Source of the DNA: JACMLD01 sp039915085
GTDB taxonomy: Bacteria; Bacteroidota; Bacteroidia; Chitinophagales; Chitinophagaceae
Assembly: GCA_039915085.1 (NCBI GenBank)
Contig: JBDSOC010000172.1
Span: forward strand, 7,105 to 71,104
Direction of reading: 5' to 3'
Length of the DNA: 64,000 nt
In this document: piece after piece, positions 16,827 through 26,444 of the stretch
Position numbering within the stretch: the stretch's first letter is position 1
Layout of the letters: each line of letters starts with the position of its first letter
Translations under genes and position numbers: made by a program
The notes under the pieces: model-generated
Database searches by the model: none
The model's input: the letters and a program-made list of their open reading frames with translations, nothing else
What the model was told of the DNA's origin: nothing

Positions 16827-19800
16827 TTACCGCACATTATTTATACTGTTTTTAACGGTATCATGCCTGGTTTTTAAAACACCGGATATTACGGCTTCGT
16901 ATTTAGCACCATCCACCTTCACAATGGCTTCAACCGCACAGGTTCCATCCATGCAACGCAACCGGCTGATACTTTCCACAACTGCACCGCCTTTTACCGT
17001 TCCATCCCAGCCCTTTCTTGCCGCCGCTTCATTTTCTGCTACGCTACCGCCTTTAACCGTTCCATCCCAGCCTTTCCTGGCAGCGTCTTCAGATACCTTA
17101 ATACCGGCTTCATTAATTCCTTTACCGGAGCCTTTAACACTACCGTCCCAACCTTTGCGTGAAGCCGCTTCATTTTTTTTAATCCCTTTTTCAGTGATCC
17201 CTTTTCTTTCATTTCCGCCCAGGCTTTCGGGGGCCATCCATTTTACCGGGCCAACTTCGTAGGTTGTATAAGGAGCAATTGCATCATTTGCACCTGGTTT
17301 TACTATTATATTTTCAGGAATAAAAATAGCATGCTCTTTACCATTACTACCGGTTATCCTGAGATTAGTTTTGGCCTCATACATCGGGTTTGTACCCTGG
17401 CTGCCGCTTGGTTCATACAAGGGATTTTCTCCTTTTGCAGCACTTTGTTCAAACAAAGGATTTACCCCACTGGTACCACTTTGCTCATACAAAGGATTAC
17501 TTACAACAGCTTCATCAGCATCTTCTTCCTTTGCTTTATAGTAATCATATCCTTTTTTACTAAAAAATTTCCCGTTGGCCATCCCGGTATCATTGTCCTT
17601 ACCAGTAATAATTCCTTTTTTCTTTTCTTTTGTTCCCGTCACAGCATTTTCTTTTATGGCCATCTTCTCATTATCATCATCCAATAAAACATTGCGCGCA
17701 GCAAGATCACGGTGAATGACTCTGTATGTCACCACTTCATCTCCATCTTCCGTAAAACCCAATTCTTTAGTGATCACAAAAGGTTTGTGCATTCTTTTAC
17801 CGGTTGGCAAACCCGATGCTGCATCACGGGGCGAAATCACTTCGTAGGAATCTTCGTCGGGATATATCCTGATTATTAAAGGCTGGTACTGACGTCTGCC
17901 CGAGGCCTGGCCACTCGCCAAATCGCGGGGTGATACAATTGCGTTATCGTCATCTTCATCAATGGTAACCACAAAAGGTTTGTGCATTCTTTTACCAGTT
18001 GGCAAACCTGATGCTGCATCACGGGGTGATATAATGCTTCTATGAACACCTGATTCATCAATTGCAATTTCATTATTTTGTGCATCCAGTTCTTTTGTAA
18101 TCACAAATGGCTTGTGCATTCTTTTACCTGTTGGCAAACCGGATGCTGCGTCACGCGGCGAAACAACCGTGTAATCATCAAAACCATCCCCATCTACGTC
18201 ACCGGTTACAATTACACTGCGGCGGCCTGTAGCCAAACCGCTTCCTGCTTCACGCGCAGTAATTACTTCTGCATATAATTTACCATCACTGCTTACAATT
18301 TTATCAGGATTGATTTCAAATTCTGTATCTGCCACACGATAAGGCTTATGCATGCGTCTGCCTGTAGCCAATCCTGATCCCGCCTCACGTCCCATTGATA
18401 CTTTTATATCTTCATATTTTACATTGCCAATATGTTTTTTACCAGTTGCCATGCCACTGCCTGCTTCCCTTGCATTGATCACTTCTACATACGTTTTATC
18501 TCCTGCCAGCATGATATAGTTTTCTTTTGTATCGCCGCAACTACCACCCATTACATCCAGTGTCTTAAATACATTTTCATTATTACCATTGACAGTTATA
18601 TCCATTTTATCTGCACCAGCTTCAGCAGTATAATTACCCGGAGCGATATTGTTAAATGAAAAACTGCCGTCTTTATTTGTGCGGGATGATAGTATATCAT
18701 TGCCCGTTCCTCCCAGTCGTTTTAATCTTACATCAATGCCGGGTATAGGCTCACCGGGCATAGCGTTGCTGCCGCACTGGCTTAGTACTGCACCATTCTG
18801 TGTGCGGTATACAAAACCAGTAAGATAATTATCAACCGATTGCAATTGTGTATTGTTTGTGCCATCTGAAATCCTTGTCCCCAGTTCTATTTTTTCGGGT
18901 GAAAAGAGCAGGTCATCGCTGTCTGCATCATCATTTGTATTGTCACCAGTATTATTTGCGGAACGGTCATTTTTTATATTGCTCTTTGTTTTAATTTTTT
19001 GATCCATCCTGGAAGCTACCGGGTTATCATCTCCTGTACTGATGACGCGATCATTTTTAATATTACTCTTTGTTTTAATTTTTTGATCCATCCGGGAAGC
19101 AGTTGGATTGCCGGTATCGCTTCCTGCATTTCTTTTACCAGGATTGCCAATAGTAAATTGCAACCCTGCTGAAGCTTGCAAAAACTGGTTGGAAGCTGTG
19201 TAATATTTCGGCGTAGTTCCTTTTTCCCTGTCAAAATTATAATTCACCTGGTCTGTCTGCGTGCTAAAATAACCAGCAGACAATTGCAAACCTACATACT
19301 GCGATATGGCTAATTTTATACCAGCGCCTGCACTGTATGCCAGCCCGTTTTTATTTTCACCAGCCTGGTTTATGTACACATTATTTACAATACCACCTTC
19401 TTTGTATATCACTGCATACCTGGATGGTTCATTCAATCCATACCCGCCCTTTGCCCATATATTAATGTTGAATTTACCTGAGCCAAAAGAAGCCACAGGT
19501 CCTAAAAGAATATGGGTACTTTTAAACGAAGCTGAATTAAATGTCAGTTGCGATGTTACAAACCGGTATTTCTCCGCAATAGCTTCCCCTGTTTCTTTGT
19601 ACTTATTATCTGCTGAAATGGAATTGATATAACCAATGTATGCACCAAGGCCAAACCGCACCGCTTTATTGCCAAATGTATAATCCAGGTGATTACCAAA
19701 ATGTATGGCTTTACCTGCATGTGTAGCATCAATATCATTACTGTTGAGCGGTAGTGAAATACCAGCCTGCAAAGATGTTTGAAAAGAAGGCTGGGCAGAA

Positions 19801-19850
19801 AGCATACAGGCATACAGGCTACCTGCGAAAAGCAAGCTTGACTTTTTCAT
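16827..19850 (-). CDS. Repeat-rich surface protein with beta-barrel start and kinase-like signature strings
   Basis: The start is placed at the ATG at 19850 because it begins a signal peptide (MKKSSLLFAGSLYACMLSAQ); the frame stays open further upstream. The 1007-residue product has a beta-barrel-like N-terminal region (about 20-240). Two copies of ASRMDQKIKTKSNIKNDR follow, then an SdrD-like carbohydrate-regulatory fold near 350-440 (GVDVRL-like strand, NKDGSFSFNNIAPGNY). Next come about nine repeats of the type REAGSGLATGRR or SPRDAASGLPTGKRMHKP. Residues 713-723 are HRDLAARNVLL and 868-877 are PVKWMAPESL, both tyrosine-kinase signatures. Four 12-residue NPxY/F units start at 785, 797, 809 and 821. 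Three KGWDGxVKG repeats close the protein. There is no kinase N-lobe and no DFG, so it is not an active kinase. Its role is unknown; it is probably exported. Confidence 0.8.
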   Translation of the reverse strand: MKKSSLLFAGSLYACMLSAQPSFQTSLQAGISLPLNSNDIDATHAGKAIHFGNHLDYTFGNKAVRFGLGAYIGYINSISADNKYKETGEAIAEKYRFVTSQLTFNSASFKSTHILLGPVASFGSGKFNINIWAKGGYGLNEPSRYAVIYKEGGIVNNVYINQAGENKNGLAYSAGAGIKLAISQYVGLQLSAGYFSTQTDQVNYNFDREKGTTPKYYTASNQFLQASAGLQFTIGNPGKRNAGSDTGNPTASRMDQKIKTKSNIKNDRVISTGDDNPVASRMDQKIKTKSNIKNDRSANNTGDNTNDDADSDDLLFSPEKIELGTRISDGTNNTQLQSVDNYLTGFVYRTQNGAVLSQCGSNAMPGEPIPGIDVRLKRLGGTGNDILSSRTNKDGSFSFNNIAPGNYTAEAGADKMDITVNGNNENVFKTLDVMGGSCGDTKENYIMLAGDKTYVEVINAREAGSGMATGKKHIGNVKYEDIKVSMGREAGSGLATGRRMHKPYRVADTEFEINPDKIVSSDGKLYAEVITAREAGSGLATGRRSVIVTGDVDGDGFDDYTVVSPRDAASGLPTGKRMHKPFVITKELDAQNNEIAIDESGVHRSIISPRDAASGLPTGKRMHKPFVVTIDEDDDNAIVSPRDLASGQASGRRQYQPLIIRIYPDEDSYEVISPRDAASGLPTGKRMHKPFVITKELGFTEDGDEVVTYRVIHRDLAARNVLLDDDNEKMAIKENAVTGTKEKKKGIITGKDNDTGMANGKFFSKKGYDYYKAKEEDADEAVVSNPLYEQSGTSGVNPLFEQSAAKGENPLYEPSGSQGTNPMYEAKTNLRITGSNGKEHAIFIPENIIVKPGANDAIAPYTTYEVGPVKWMAPESLGGNERKGITEKGIKKNEAASRKGWDGSVKGSGKGINEAGIKVSEDAARKGWDGTVKGGSVAENEAAARKGWDGTVKGGAVVESISRLRCMDGTCAVEAIVKVDGAKYEAVISGVLKTRHDTVKNSINNVR

Positions 19851-20061
19851 GTTGGGTCTTTGGGTTATAGTAAATATTGGAAGGAAAGGATATGGATATC
19901 CCAATAACGTGAAAAAGCGAATATTATTGAAGGGCAGTGATTTTGTCCCAATGTTCAGGAACGAAATTTTAAATTTGGCGTCCCAAAGCAAGTTTATGGG
20001 AAGGGCCAATCTTTAAGCAAAAGAAGTCCCGAAGGCACCAAGTCTATAAATCAGCAACCGG

Positions 20062-21489
20062 CTACAGGTCAATGGTATTGTCATTGTCCCAGTTAGCTTT
20101 GATGTTTAATTTTCGTTTGATGGCCTGCACCTTTTCCGGCTGCAGGTGCTTTTCAAAAAACTCGCCGGTGTCCCAGGTACCATTTCCATTGGCATCAAAT
20201 AAAATACGGAGATCATACTCGCCGGGTTTAAAGAGTTTTATACGAAAATCTTTAGCCGTAAGTCTTGCAGAATCTTTTATTACATCTGATTGCAATATCT
20301 GCAGCACAGGCTTTTTTGAAAAATCAAGGTTATTAAATCTGATACTAACATTACCATAATCAGATTCCTTCAGTGTTTTAAATTTCAGTGTATCTGTCCT
20401 GGGAATTTTATGTCCGCTGGAATCTTCTGCAAACTCTTTATCAACAATTAAATTAAACGTAGTATTCTCGGGCCATTTATAAGAAAGGGTGAGTTTCTTG
20501 TTGCCCGTATCTTTAATTAACCTGTAGTTTGTAATGGGCTTAAATGCTTCGTCTGTAAACTGTACTTTGGAAGAATCGAAATTTTTTAGCGGATCCGGAA
20601 AAGTAAATTCCAGTTTACCCAGCAAATCCTGCTGGCCATTTTCAAGGTTAAGAGAAAACTTAAGGCGTTTATCTTTTTCCTTCTCTTTGTCTGTTTTAGG
20701 CGGTGATTTTGCAGCGGAACGGGTGGATACAAAAGGCTTTGACGTGTCTTTCTCCAGGTACGCATACATGGTAACAGGCTCATTCCTGCTGCCGATGGTG
20801 ACCGGTTTATCAGCAAATCCAAAAAGTTGTTTTTTTGAAAGGTATTTTTTCTGGCCGCCTTCATCTTTTAATGTGTATATATAAAAGATACCGGGAGGTA
20901 AATGTCTGAAATGGAATCTTCCCAAACTATCCAGTTTAGCAATAAATCTTGGCCGTTCTTTAATCAGCGCTGAATCATCCCCGTTACGGTGCAGCATTAC
21001 AATTAAAGTGCTGTCTGGCTGACCAGTTTGCGCTATCTGTACACGCCCGGTTAGTTCAAGGCTGTCAATATAGGCACCTGTTGAAAAAACGTAGGTGAAA
21101 TTCTTTAAAATATTTCCTTCATTAACATCTTTAATGGAATTGCCGAAGTTGTAAGAATAAGTGGTATTTTGTTCCAGGGTGTCTTTAATCTTTATTGACA
21201 CGGTTCTTAATTTTGATTCTACTAACGGCTCCAGTTTAGGTACAGGTGATACTATCAGGTTATCATGCACATTGTCCACCTGAACAAATTCATTAAAAGA
21301 AAACGTCACTCTTTTGGCATTGAAATTTTCTGATGAATCTTTGGGTGTTACTGAAACCAGCAGCGGTGGCAATGAATCCCTGGGGCCGCCGGAGGGTGCA
21401 ATAGGATTGGCACAGCCCCCACCCATTGCGGCAATAAAAAAAACAAAAACAACAAGGGCCAAAAATGCGGTAAAGACTTTGCGGTTCAT
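20062..21489 (-). CDS. Ig-like domain lipoprotein
   Basis: A 475-residue exported lipoprotein. The signal sequence ends in the lipobox AAMGGGC with the acylated Cys at about residue 26, followed by ANPIAPSGGPRD. The next 110 residues form a bacterial Ig-like (SbsA-type) domain (PPLLVSVTPKDSSENFNAKRVTFSFNEFV). A carboxypeptidase-regulatory-like fold follows. The C-terminal part (LFDANGNGTWDTGEFFEK) has a calcium-binding-like DxNxNGxxD loop. The architecture is common in Bacteroidetes, but the role is not established. It is probably on the periplasmic face of the outer membrane. Confidence 0.85.
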   Translation of the reverse strand: MNRKVFTAFLALVVFVFFIAAMGGGCANPIAPSGGPRDSLPPLLVSVTPKDSSENFNAKRVTFSFNEFVQVDNVHDNLIVSPVPKLEPLVESKLRTVSIKIKDTLEQNTTYSYNFGNSIKDVNEGNILKNFTYVFSTGAYIDSLELTGRVQIAQTGQPDSTLIVMLHRNGDDSALIKERPRFIAKLDSLGRFHFRHLPPGIFYIYTLKDEGGQKKYLSKKQLFGFADKPVTIGSRNEPVTMYAYLEKDTSKPFVSTRSAAKSPPKTDKEKEKDKRLKFSLNLENGQQDLLGKLEFTFPDPLKNFDSSKVQFTDEAFKPITNYRLIKDTGNKKLTLSYKWPENTTFNLIVDKEFAEDSSGHKIPRTDTLKFKTLKESDYGNVSIRFNNLDFSKKPVLQILQSDVIKDSARLTAKDFRIKLFKPGEYDLRILFDANGNGTWDTGEFFEKHLQPEKVQAIKRKLNIKANWDNDNTIDL

Positions 21490-21570
21490 ACGGTTGCAAA
21501 CATAAGTTGTTTCGGTTATTTACGCCAAGTGGCTTTGCTAATAATGGTATAAAATTATGCGCCGCGTTTC

Positions 21571-21714
21571 AAGGTAGGTCACCCTTAATTCAGGGCTTTT
21601 TGAAGTGCAGCTATTGGGTGGCTGACCTTTTACATTAAACGCATGGCTCATCAAAGGGGAGCCGCCCTTAATTACATTATTTTATGAATGATCCTGAAAA
21701 GGGCGACCCACCTT
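21571..21714. repeat. Nested inverted repeat element, about 144 bp
   Basis: Outer arms AAGGTAGGTCACCCTT (21571-21586) and AAGGGCGACCCACCTT (21699-21714) are reverse complements at 14 of 16 positions. Inner arms GGGTGGCTGACCTTT (21616-21630) and AAAGGGGAGCCGCCC (21654-21668) match at 12 of 15. Inside the outer arms CTTAATTCAGG faces CCTGAA. The unit lies between the Ig-like gene and the helicase gene and fits a MITE or REP-type element. No other copy was noticed in the window. Confidence 0.55.
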
Positions 21715-21724
21715 ATAATATTTT

Positions 21725-24700
21725 TTACACCGTACTTTCTTCTTCTTCCTGCGGATGCAACACTACAGCCAGCTTATTGGATTTTACAAAATTGCACCAC
21801 TCACAGTCTGGTTTACCACAGCCCGTTTTAAATTCTTTACGTTGTATCTTTCCCCAGGTATCTGTTATCTGTTGTGTAACCGTAGTAATATCAGCACCGG
21901 TAATTTGCAGCAGTTCTGTTTTGTATTCATCATTGACCGGTTCTATAAAATCAAATTCAGTGCTTACCACCTGCCAATCATTGGTTCTGTCATTATCTAC
22001 CAAAATTTTATAAAAAACAGCCTGCCGCCAGTAATCACCGCCGTTTGGTTCCTTTTCGTTTGGTGCAAATAATTTCTTTTTCGCATTGGCATATTTGCCT
22101 GTTTTATAATCCACCACATTTACCAGTTTGCCATTAAACTCCAGTTTATCCAGCTTGCCGTTGATGGGTATATTTTCTACCGTTACATTGCGCACTGCTT
22201 TTTCAGCTATGATGACTTTGTTCCAGCGGTTAATATGGTAATCATACCAGGCAGGTAATATTTTTTCCCCATAATCGGTTTTTAATTTAAATGCTTCCGC
22301 AGTAAAAGCTTCCCGGTTATTTTTCATGTGCCAGTTAAAATCTTCCACCAGTTCCTGCTTTGAAGGAAAAATATTGCCGTTATTCCTCATTTTAACAAAC
22401 AGTCTCTCTATTGCCCAGTGAACGGCACTTCCAAAAGCCATGCTTTCATTTTTTGCCGCAGGCACCCTGATAAGATTCTGGTAATAAAATTTCAGCGGAC
22501 AATCAAGAAAATTATTAAGATGCGTAACACTGAGTGTATATTTTTTCAGTAGCTGGCTAATGTATTCATCTTCTACCAGTTCAATTTCAGGCCTTGCTTT
22601 TTCTGCAAACTGCAACAGCAGATAATCTGCCAGCAATCCATCAGTAACTGCTTTTGGCGTAATGTTCAAACTGCTTCCTTCCAGCAGTTCAGTAATAAAA
22701 GTACTTTTTGTCTGCTCCTTATCTTTATCATCCTTTACCGGGTACGATACGTGCAGGTGTGTTTTTGCACGGGTAATGGCTACATAAAAAAGCCGCCTGC
22801 TTTCTTCAAGATCTGTAGCAGTTCTGTGGATACTCACTAAATTATCAGGTAATTTATAGGTATACTTTCCGGAATTATTGCTGTCGTCCCATATATTTTG
22901 TGTACAGCCAATTACAAACACATGTGCAAACTCAGACCCTTTGGCACCATGTGCCGTTACCATATTTACGCCCTCATCATTTGCCGTTAATTTATAGAGT
23001 GATACAGGAAGCCGGTTCTTCTTCATCATTTCTATACTGGCCAGCCAATCATCCAATGACAATTCCGGGTTGCGTTTATTTTCTTCTTTCAAATGGTTAA
23101 AAAAGGCGTTTAAAACCTGCATCAGCCAGGGCTTTTCCGGGCTTTGCATAATAAATGATAGAACCCCCGCCTTTTGTATCACCAGTTCGAGCAATTGCTG
23201 CAGCGTGCTGTTGCCGGAGGCTTTCAGTAAATATTCAAGTGTATCACTTACTTCTTTTACTGACTGGCCATTGGGTTGGTTAAATAAATCGGCCCTGGGT
23301 ATTGGTGATTCTGCCATCAGCCGGCGCAAAGAAAAAATATCCTCTTTGCTTACACGGTTTCTGGCATTCACTGTCATACTTAGTTTGGCAATTTCCAAAG
23401 ACGACAATGTAAAAAAATTGCTGTGCAGCAAATGAAATAAAATATCATCTGCACTGTAGGGTATGTATTTTTCCCTGTTTATCCAGTTAAGGATAAATAA
23501 AATATTCTGGATAAAAGGCAATTGCAGCAGATCAACCTTTCTTTTTGTATTAACGGCAATTCTTTTTTCTTCCAGTATAGCAGTAATACCCGTAACCTGG
23601 GCATGATTGCGGTAAATAACAGCTATCTCTTTTCCACTGATGCCCTGTTGTATAAGTGCTTCTATCTGCATGGCTATGTCAATGGCTTCCTGCGTGGGAT
23701 TGGCATATTCCGCAATCACCGGTTCAATAAAAACCCCCAGCAGGTTTTCATTGGATGCAATAAGCGGCTTATCGTTTTCAGGAAGTACGGTACGTAAATT
23801 ATTATGTTCAATTACACGATGCGCGGCAGTAAGTATATTCTGTGCAGAACGGTAATTCCTGACAAGATCAATCTTGGTAAGATGGCCGGCATATTTTCTT
23901 TCTACTTCAACAATGTTTTCTACGTTGGCATCCTGGAAAGAAAAAATGCTCTGATCCGCATCACCTACTACAAACAAATTGGGTACGTCCCAGTACCCGG
24001 TAAGGTGTTGCAATAACAAATTTTGTGATCGGCTGGTATCCTGGAACTCATCCACCAAAAAATAAAGAAACCGTTCCTGGTAATCCAGCAACATGTTTTT
24101 ATTTTTATCAAAGGCATCCAGCACCCACAATATCATGTCATCAAAATTATAGCGGCTTTCAGCTGCCATCATTCCATTGTACCGGGGATAAAGATTTACA
24201 GCGGCCCGCAGCATTTCCATTTTTTCCTTTTCATCAGCTATTGCAGCAGGTTTGGGATCACCTGCATTAAACTCTTTGTATTTTCGTTTGTAAAAAAAAT
24301 CTTCTTTGGTGGGCAGGCTATTTATATAAGCGTCAATACGCTCATTGAGATAGGCAGGTTGCCAGGCTTCTTTTTTCATCAGGCTATACAAAGATTTAAG
24401 CCTGTCCTTTTCATAATACACTTCTCCGCGAAAACGTTTCAGCGGATTGTCTTTTTCAATACTGTCTATGAGTTTGTAAAAAAGATCAATTTCTTCCAGG
24501 TCACCTATTGGCGCCAGGTTAAGTTTGCCAAAATAAGTAAGGTTGTCCTGTATAACTTCATTGCAAAAAGAATGAAAAGTATGTATGCGTACATTATAAG
24601 CAGCAGCGCCAATTATTTTAAGGAGGCGGTTGCGCATTTCAATGGCCCCGTTATCTGTATATGTTAAACAGAGAATATTATTTGGATTGGTATCCGTTTG

Positions 24701-24871
24701 CTGCAATATGCTGCCAATGCGCAGCGCCAGTATCTGTGTCTTACCTGTACCCGGACCAGCATTTACCATCACCGGGCCTTCAATGGTATCTACGGCTTTT
24801 TGTTGCTGTTCATTGAGTTTATGGTATTCATTTGCAAATTTTTCTGCCAGTTTATTTTTTCTTTCCTGCAT
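21725..24871 (-). CDS. UvrD-like helicase fused to a PD-(D/E)XK nuclease with Fe-S cysteines
   Basis: This 1048-residue protein joins two activities. The superfamily 1A helicase has Walker A GPGTGKT (39-45), Walker B FLVDEFQDTS and motif VI LFYVAITRAKTHL. The RecB-like nuclease domain sits in the last 250 residues (KLDKLEFNGKLVNVVDYKTGK gives Asp and Lys of the active site). Cysteines DCPLKFYY and CGKPDCEWC flank the nuclease, as in the 4Fe-4S cluster of AddB and Cas4. The layout suggests an AddAB/RecBCD-like role in DNA end processing, or a bacterial-defence helicase-nuclease. No partner gene is adjacent. Confidence 0.9.
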   Translation of the reverse strand: MQERKNKLAEKFANEYHKLNEQQQKAVDTIEGPVMVNAGPGTGKTQILALRIGSILQQTDTNPNNILCLTYTDNGAIEMRNRLLKIIGAAAYNVRIHTFHSFCNEVIQDNLTYFGKLNLAPIGDLEEIDLFYKLIDSIEKDNPLKRFRGEVYYEKDRLKSLYSLMKKEAWQPAYLNERIDAYINSLPTKEDFFYKRKYKEFNAGDPKPAAIADEKEKMEMLRAAVNLYPRYNGMMAAESRYNFDDMILWVLDAFDKNKNMLLDYQERFLYFLVDEFQDTSRSQNLLLQHLTGYWDVPNLFVVGDADQSIFSFQDANVENIVEVERKYAGHLTKIDLVRNYRSAQNILTAAHRVIEHNNLRTVLPENDKPLIASNENLLGVFIEPVIAEYANPTQEAIDIAMQIEALIQQGISGKEIAVIYRNHAQVTGITAILEEKRIAVNTKRKVDLLQLPFIQNILFILNWINREKYIPYSADDILFHLLHSNFFTLSSLEIAKLSMTVNARNRVSKEDIFSLRRLMAESPIPRADLFNQPNGQSVKEVSDTLEYLLKASGNSTLQQLLELVIQKAGVLSFIMQSPEKPWLMQVLNAFFNHLKEENKRNPELSLDDWLASIEMMKKNRLPVSLYKLTANDEGVNMVTAHGAKGSEFAHVFVIGCTQNIWDDSNNSGKYTYKLPDNLVSIHRTATDLEESRRLFYVAITRAKTHLHVSYPVKDDKDKEQTKSTFITELLEGSSLNITPKAVTDGLLADYLLLQFAEKARPEIELVEDEYISQLLKKYTLSVTHLNNFLDCPLKFYYQNLIRVPAAKNESMAFGSAVHWAIERLFVKMRNNGNIFPSKQELVEDFNWHMKNNREAFTAEAFKLKTDYGEKILPAWYDYHINRWNKVIIAEKAVRNVTVENIPINGKLDKLEFNGKLVNVVDYKTGKYANAKKKLFAPNEKEPNGGDYWRQAVFYKILVDNDRTNDWQVVSTEFDFIEPVNDEYKTELLQITGADITTVTQQITDTWGKIQRKEFKTGCGKPDCEWCNFVKSNKLAVVLHPQEEEESTV

Positions 24872-25049
24872 ACGCCAAAGATAAGTATTAGCCTGTTCAG
24901 AGCAGGCCAGTCTTATAAGTGGAAATATTTATATGTTGATACTGAATAGCTTGGATACCAAAACAAAAACCTTCGCCTGAAAAAGGAAGCTTTCCTCATT
25001 TGGGAATAATTTTCAAAAATCTGCGTTATAGGTACAGAAAATCCAGATT

Positions 25050-26411
25050 ATGAAAAACCGTTCTGCGTTTAAAATCTTCATACTTGAAGATGATGTTTGG
25101 TATGGCTCTATGCTGCAGCATTATCTTTCGCTTAACCCGGATTATGAAGTAAGACGATTTGAAAATTCAGCCACTTTTTTTGGGGCCCTGCATGAAAATC
25201 CACAGGTAGTAACCCTGGATTATTCCATGCCCGATTGTGATGGCGGCGAAGCGCTCAAAAGAATAAAAGAATCCAATAATAATACGCAAGTCATTATTAT
25301 ATCGGGCCAGGAAGATGTGGCTACGGCTATCAATTTGCTGAAGAATGGCGCTTTTGATTACATCGTAAAAGACGATGACACCAAGGATCGTCTATGGAAC
25401 ACCATACAGCATTTACAGGAGATAAACGGACTAAAACAGGAAGTAGAGCAACTGAGGAAAGAAGTGGGCCGCAAATATGATTTCTCAAAAACAATGATTG
25501 GCAACAGCGACAGCATGCAGAAAGTATTTGGTATGATTGAAAAAGCTGTTCAAACCAATATCAGTGTATCTATTTACGGTGAAACAGGATCAGGAAAAGA
25601 AATGGTAGCCAAAGCCATTCACTACAATTCTGAAAGACGAAAAAAGCCATTTGTAGCCGTAAATGTAACCGCTATACCAAAAGATTTAATAGAAAGTGAA
25701 TTATTCGGCCACGAGAAAGGTGCTTTTACCGGTGCTATTACCCGGCGCATTGGAAAGTTTGAAGAGGCAGATGGCGGCACACTTTTCCTGGATGAAATTG
25801 GGGAGATGGATATTAACCTGCAGACAAAACTATTGCGGGTATTGCAGGAAAAAGAAATTACCCGTGTGGGTGATAACCAGGTGATACCTGTAAACGCACG
25901 CATTATTATTGCTACGCATAAAAACCTCCTGGAATCAGTACAGGCAAAAACTTTTCGTGAAGATCTTTATTATCGTTTATATGGTTTGCCTATAAACCTG
26001 CCGCCGTTGAGGGAGCGCAGCGGCGATGTATTGATGCTGGCCAAATATTTTATAGAATTGTTTTGCGCAGAAAATAAAACAGAAAAGAAAACCCTTTCCG
26101 CAGAATCGCAGCAAAAATTAATGAATTACCGTTTTCCCGGCAATGTGCGTGAACTGAAATCAGTAATGGACCTGGCCGTGGTAATGAGTGATGGCCCGGT
26201 GATAGAACCAGAAAATATTACACTTAATACGACCACCAAAGTAACTGACATTTTTGCCAATGGAAAGACATTGCGTGAACACACTAATTTTATTATTCAG
26301 CATTACCTGGATAATAATAAAAGCGATGTGCTGCTGGTAGCTAAATTACTGGACATAGGTAAGTCGACTATTTACCGGATGATACAAAGTAAAGAATTGG
26401 TAATCAGTTAA
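25050..26411 (+). CDS. Sigma-54-dependent response regulator (NtrC family)
   Basis: The 453-residue protein has a receiver (residues 7-125; phosphoacceptor D56 in LDYSMPD). An AAA+ domain follows (about 155-385), with Walker A GETGSGKE and the sigma-54 loop GAFTGA in HEKGAFTGAITRR. A short Fis-type helix-turn-helix is at the end (VAKLLDIGKSTIYRMIQSKEL). It activates transcription with sigma-54. The hybrid kinase begins 33 nt downstream on the same strand and is the likely partner. A sigma-54 promoter in the window at 3828 is a possible target, but this is inference. Confidence 0.95.
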   Translation: MKNRSAFKIFILEDDVWYGSMLQHYLSLNPDYEVRRFENSATFFGALHENPQVVTLDYSMPDCDGGEALKRIKESNNNTQVIIISGQEDVATAINLLKNGAFDYIVKDDDTKDRLWNTIQHLQEINGLKQEVEQLRKEVGRKYDFSKTMIGNSDSMQKVFGMIEKAVQTNISVSIYGETGSGKEMVAKAIHYNSERRKKPFVAVNVTAIPKDLIESELFGHEKGAFTGAITRRIGKFEEADGGTLFLDEIGEMDINLQTKLLRVLQEKEITRVGDNQVIPVNARIIIATHKNLLESVQAKTFREDLYYRLYGLPINLPPLRERSGDVLMLAKYFIELFCAENKTEKKTLSAESQQKLMNYRFPGNVRELKSVMDLAVVMSDGPVIEPENITLNTTTKVTDIFANGKTLREHTNFIIQHYLDNNKSDVLLVAKLLDIGKSTIYRMIQSKELVIS

Positions 26412-26444
26412 ACTTTAACAGTAGGCCCTCTTAAGCAAACACCT

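Noticed and set aside
17240..17720. An active tyrosine kinase in the repeat protein
   Set aside because: Only two signature strings exist, too far apart and without the ATP-binding lobe, lysine or DFG.
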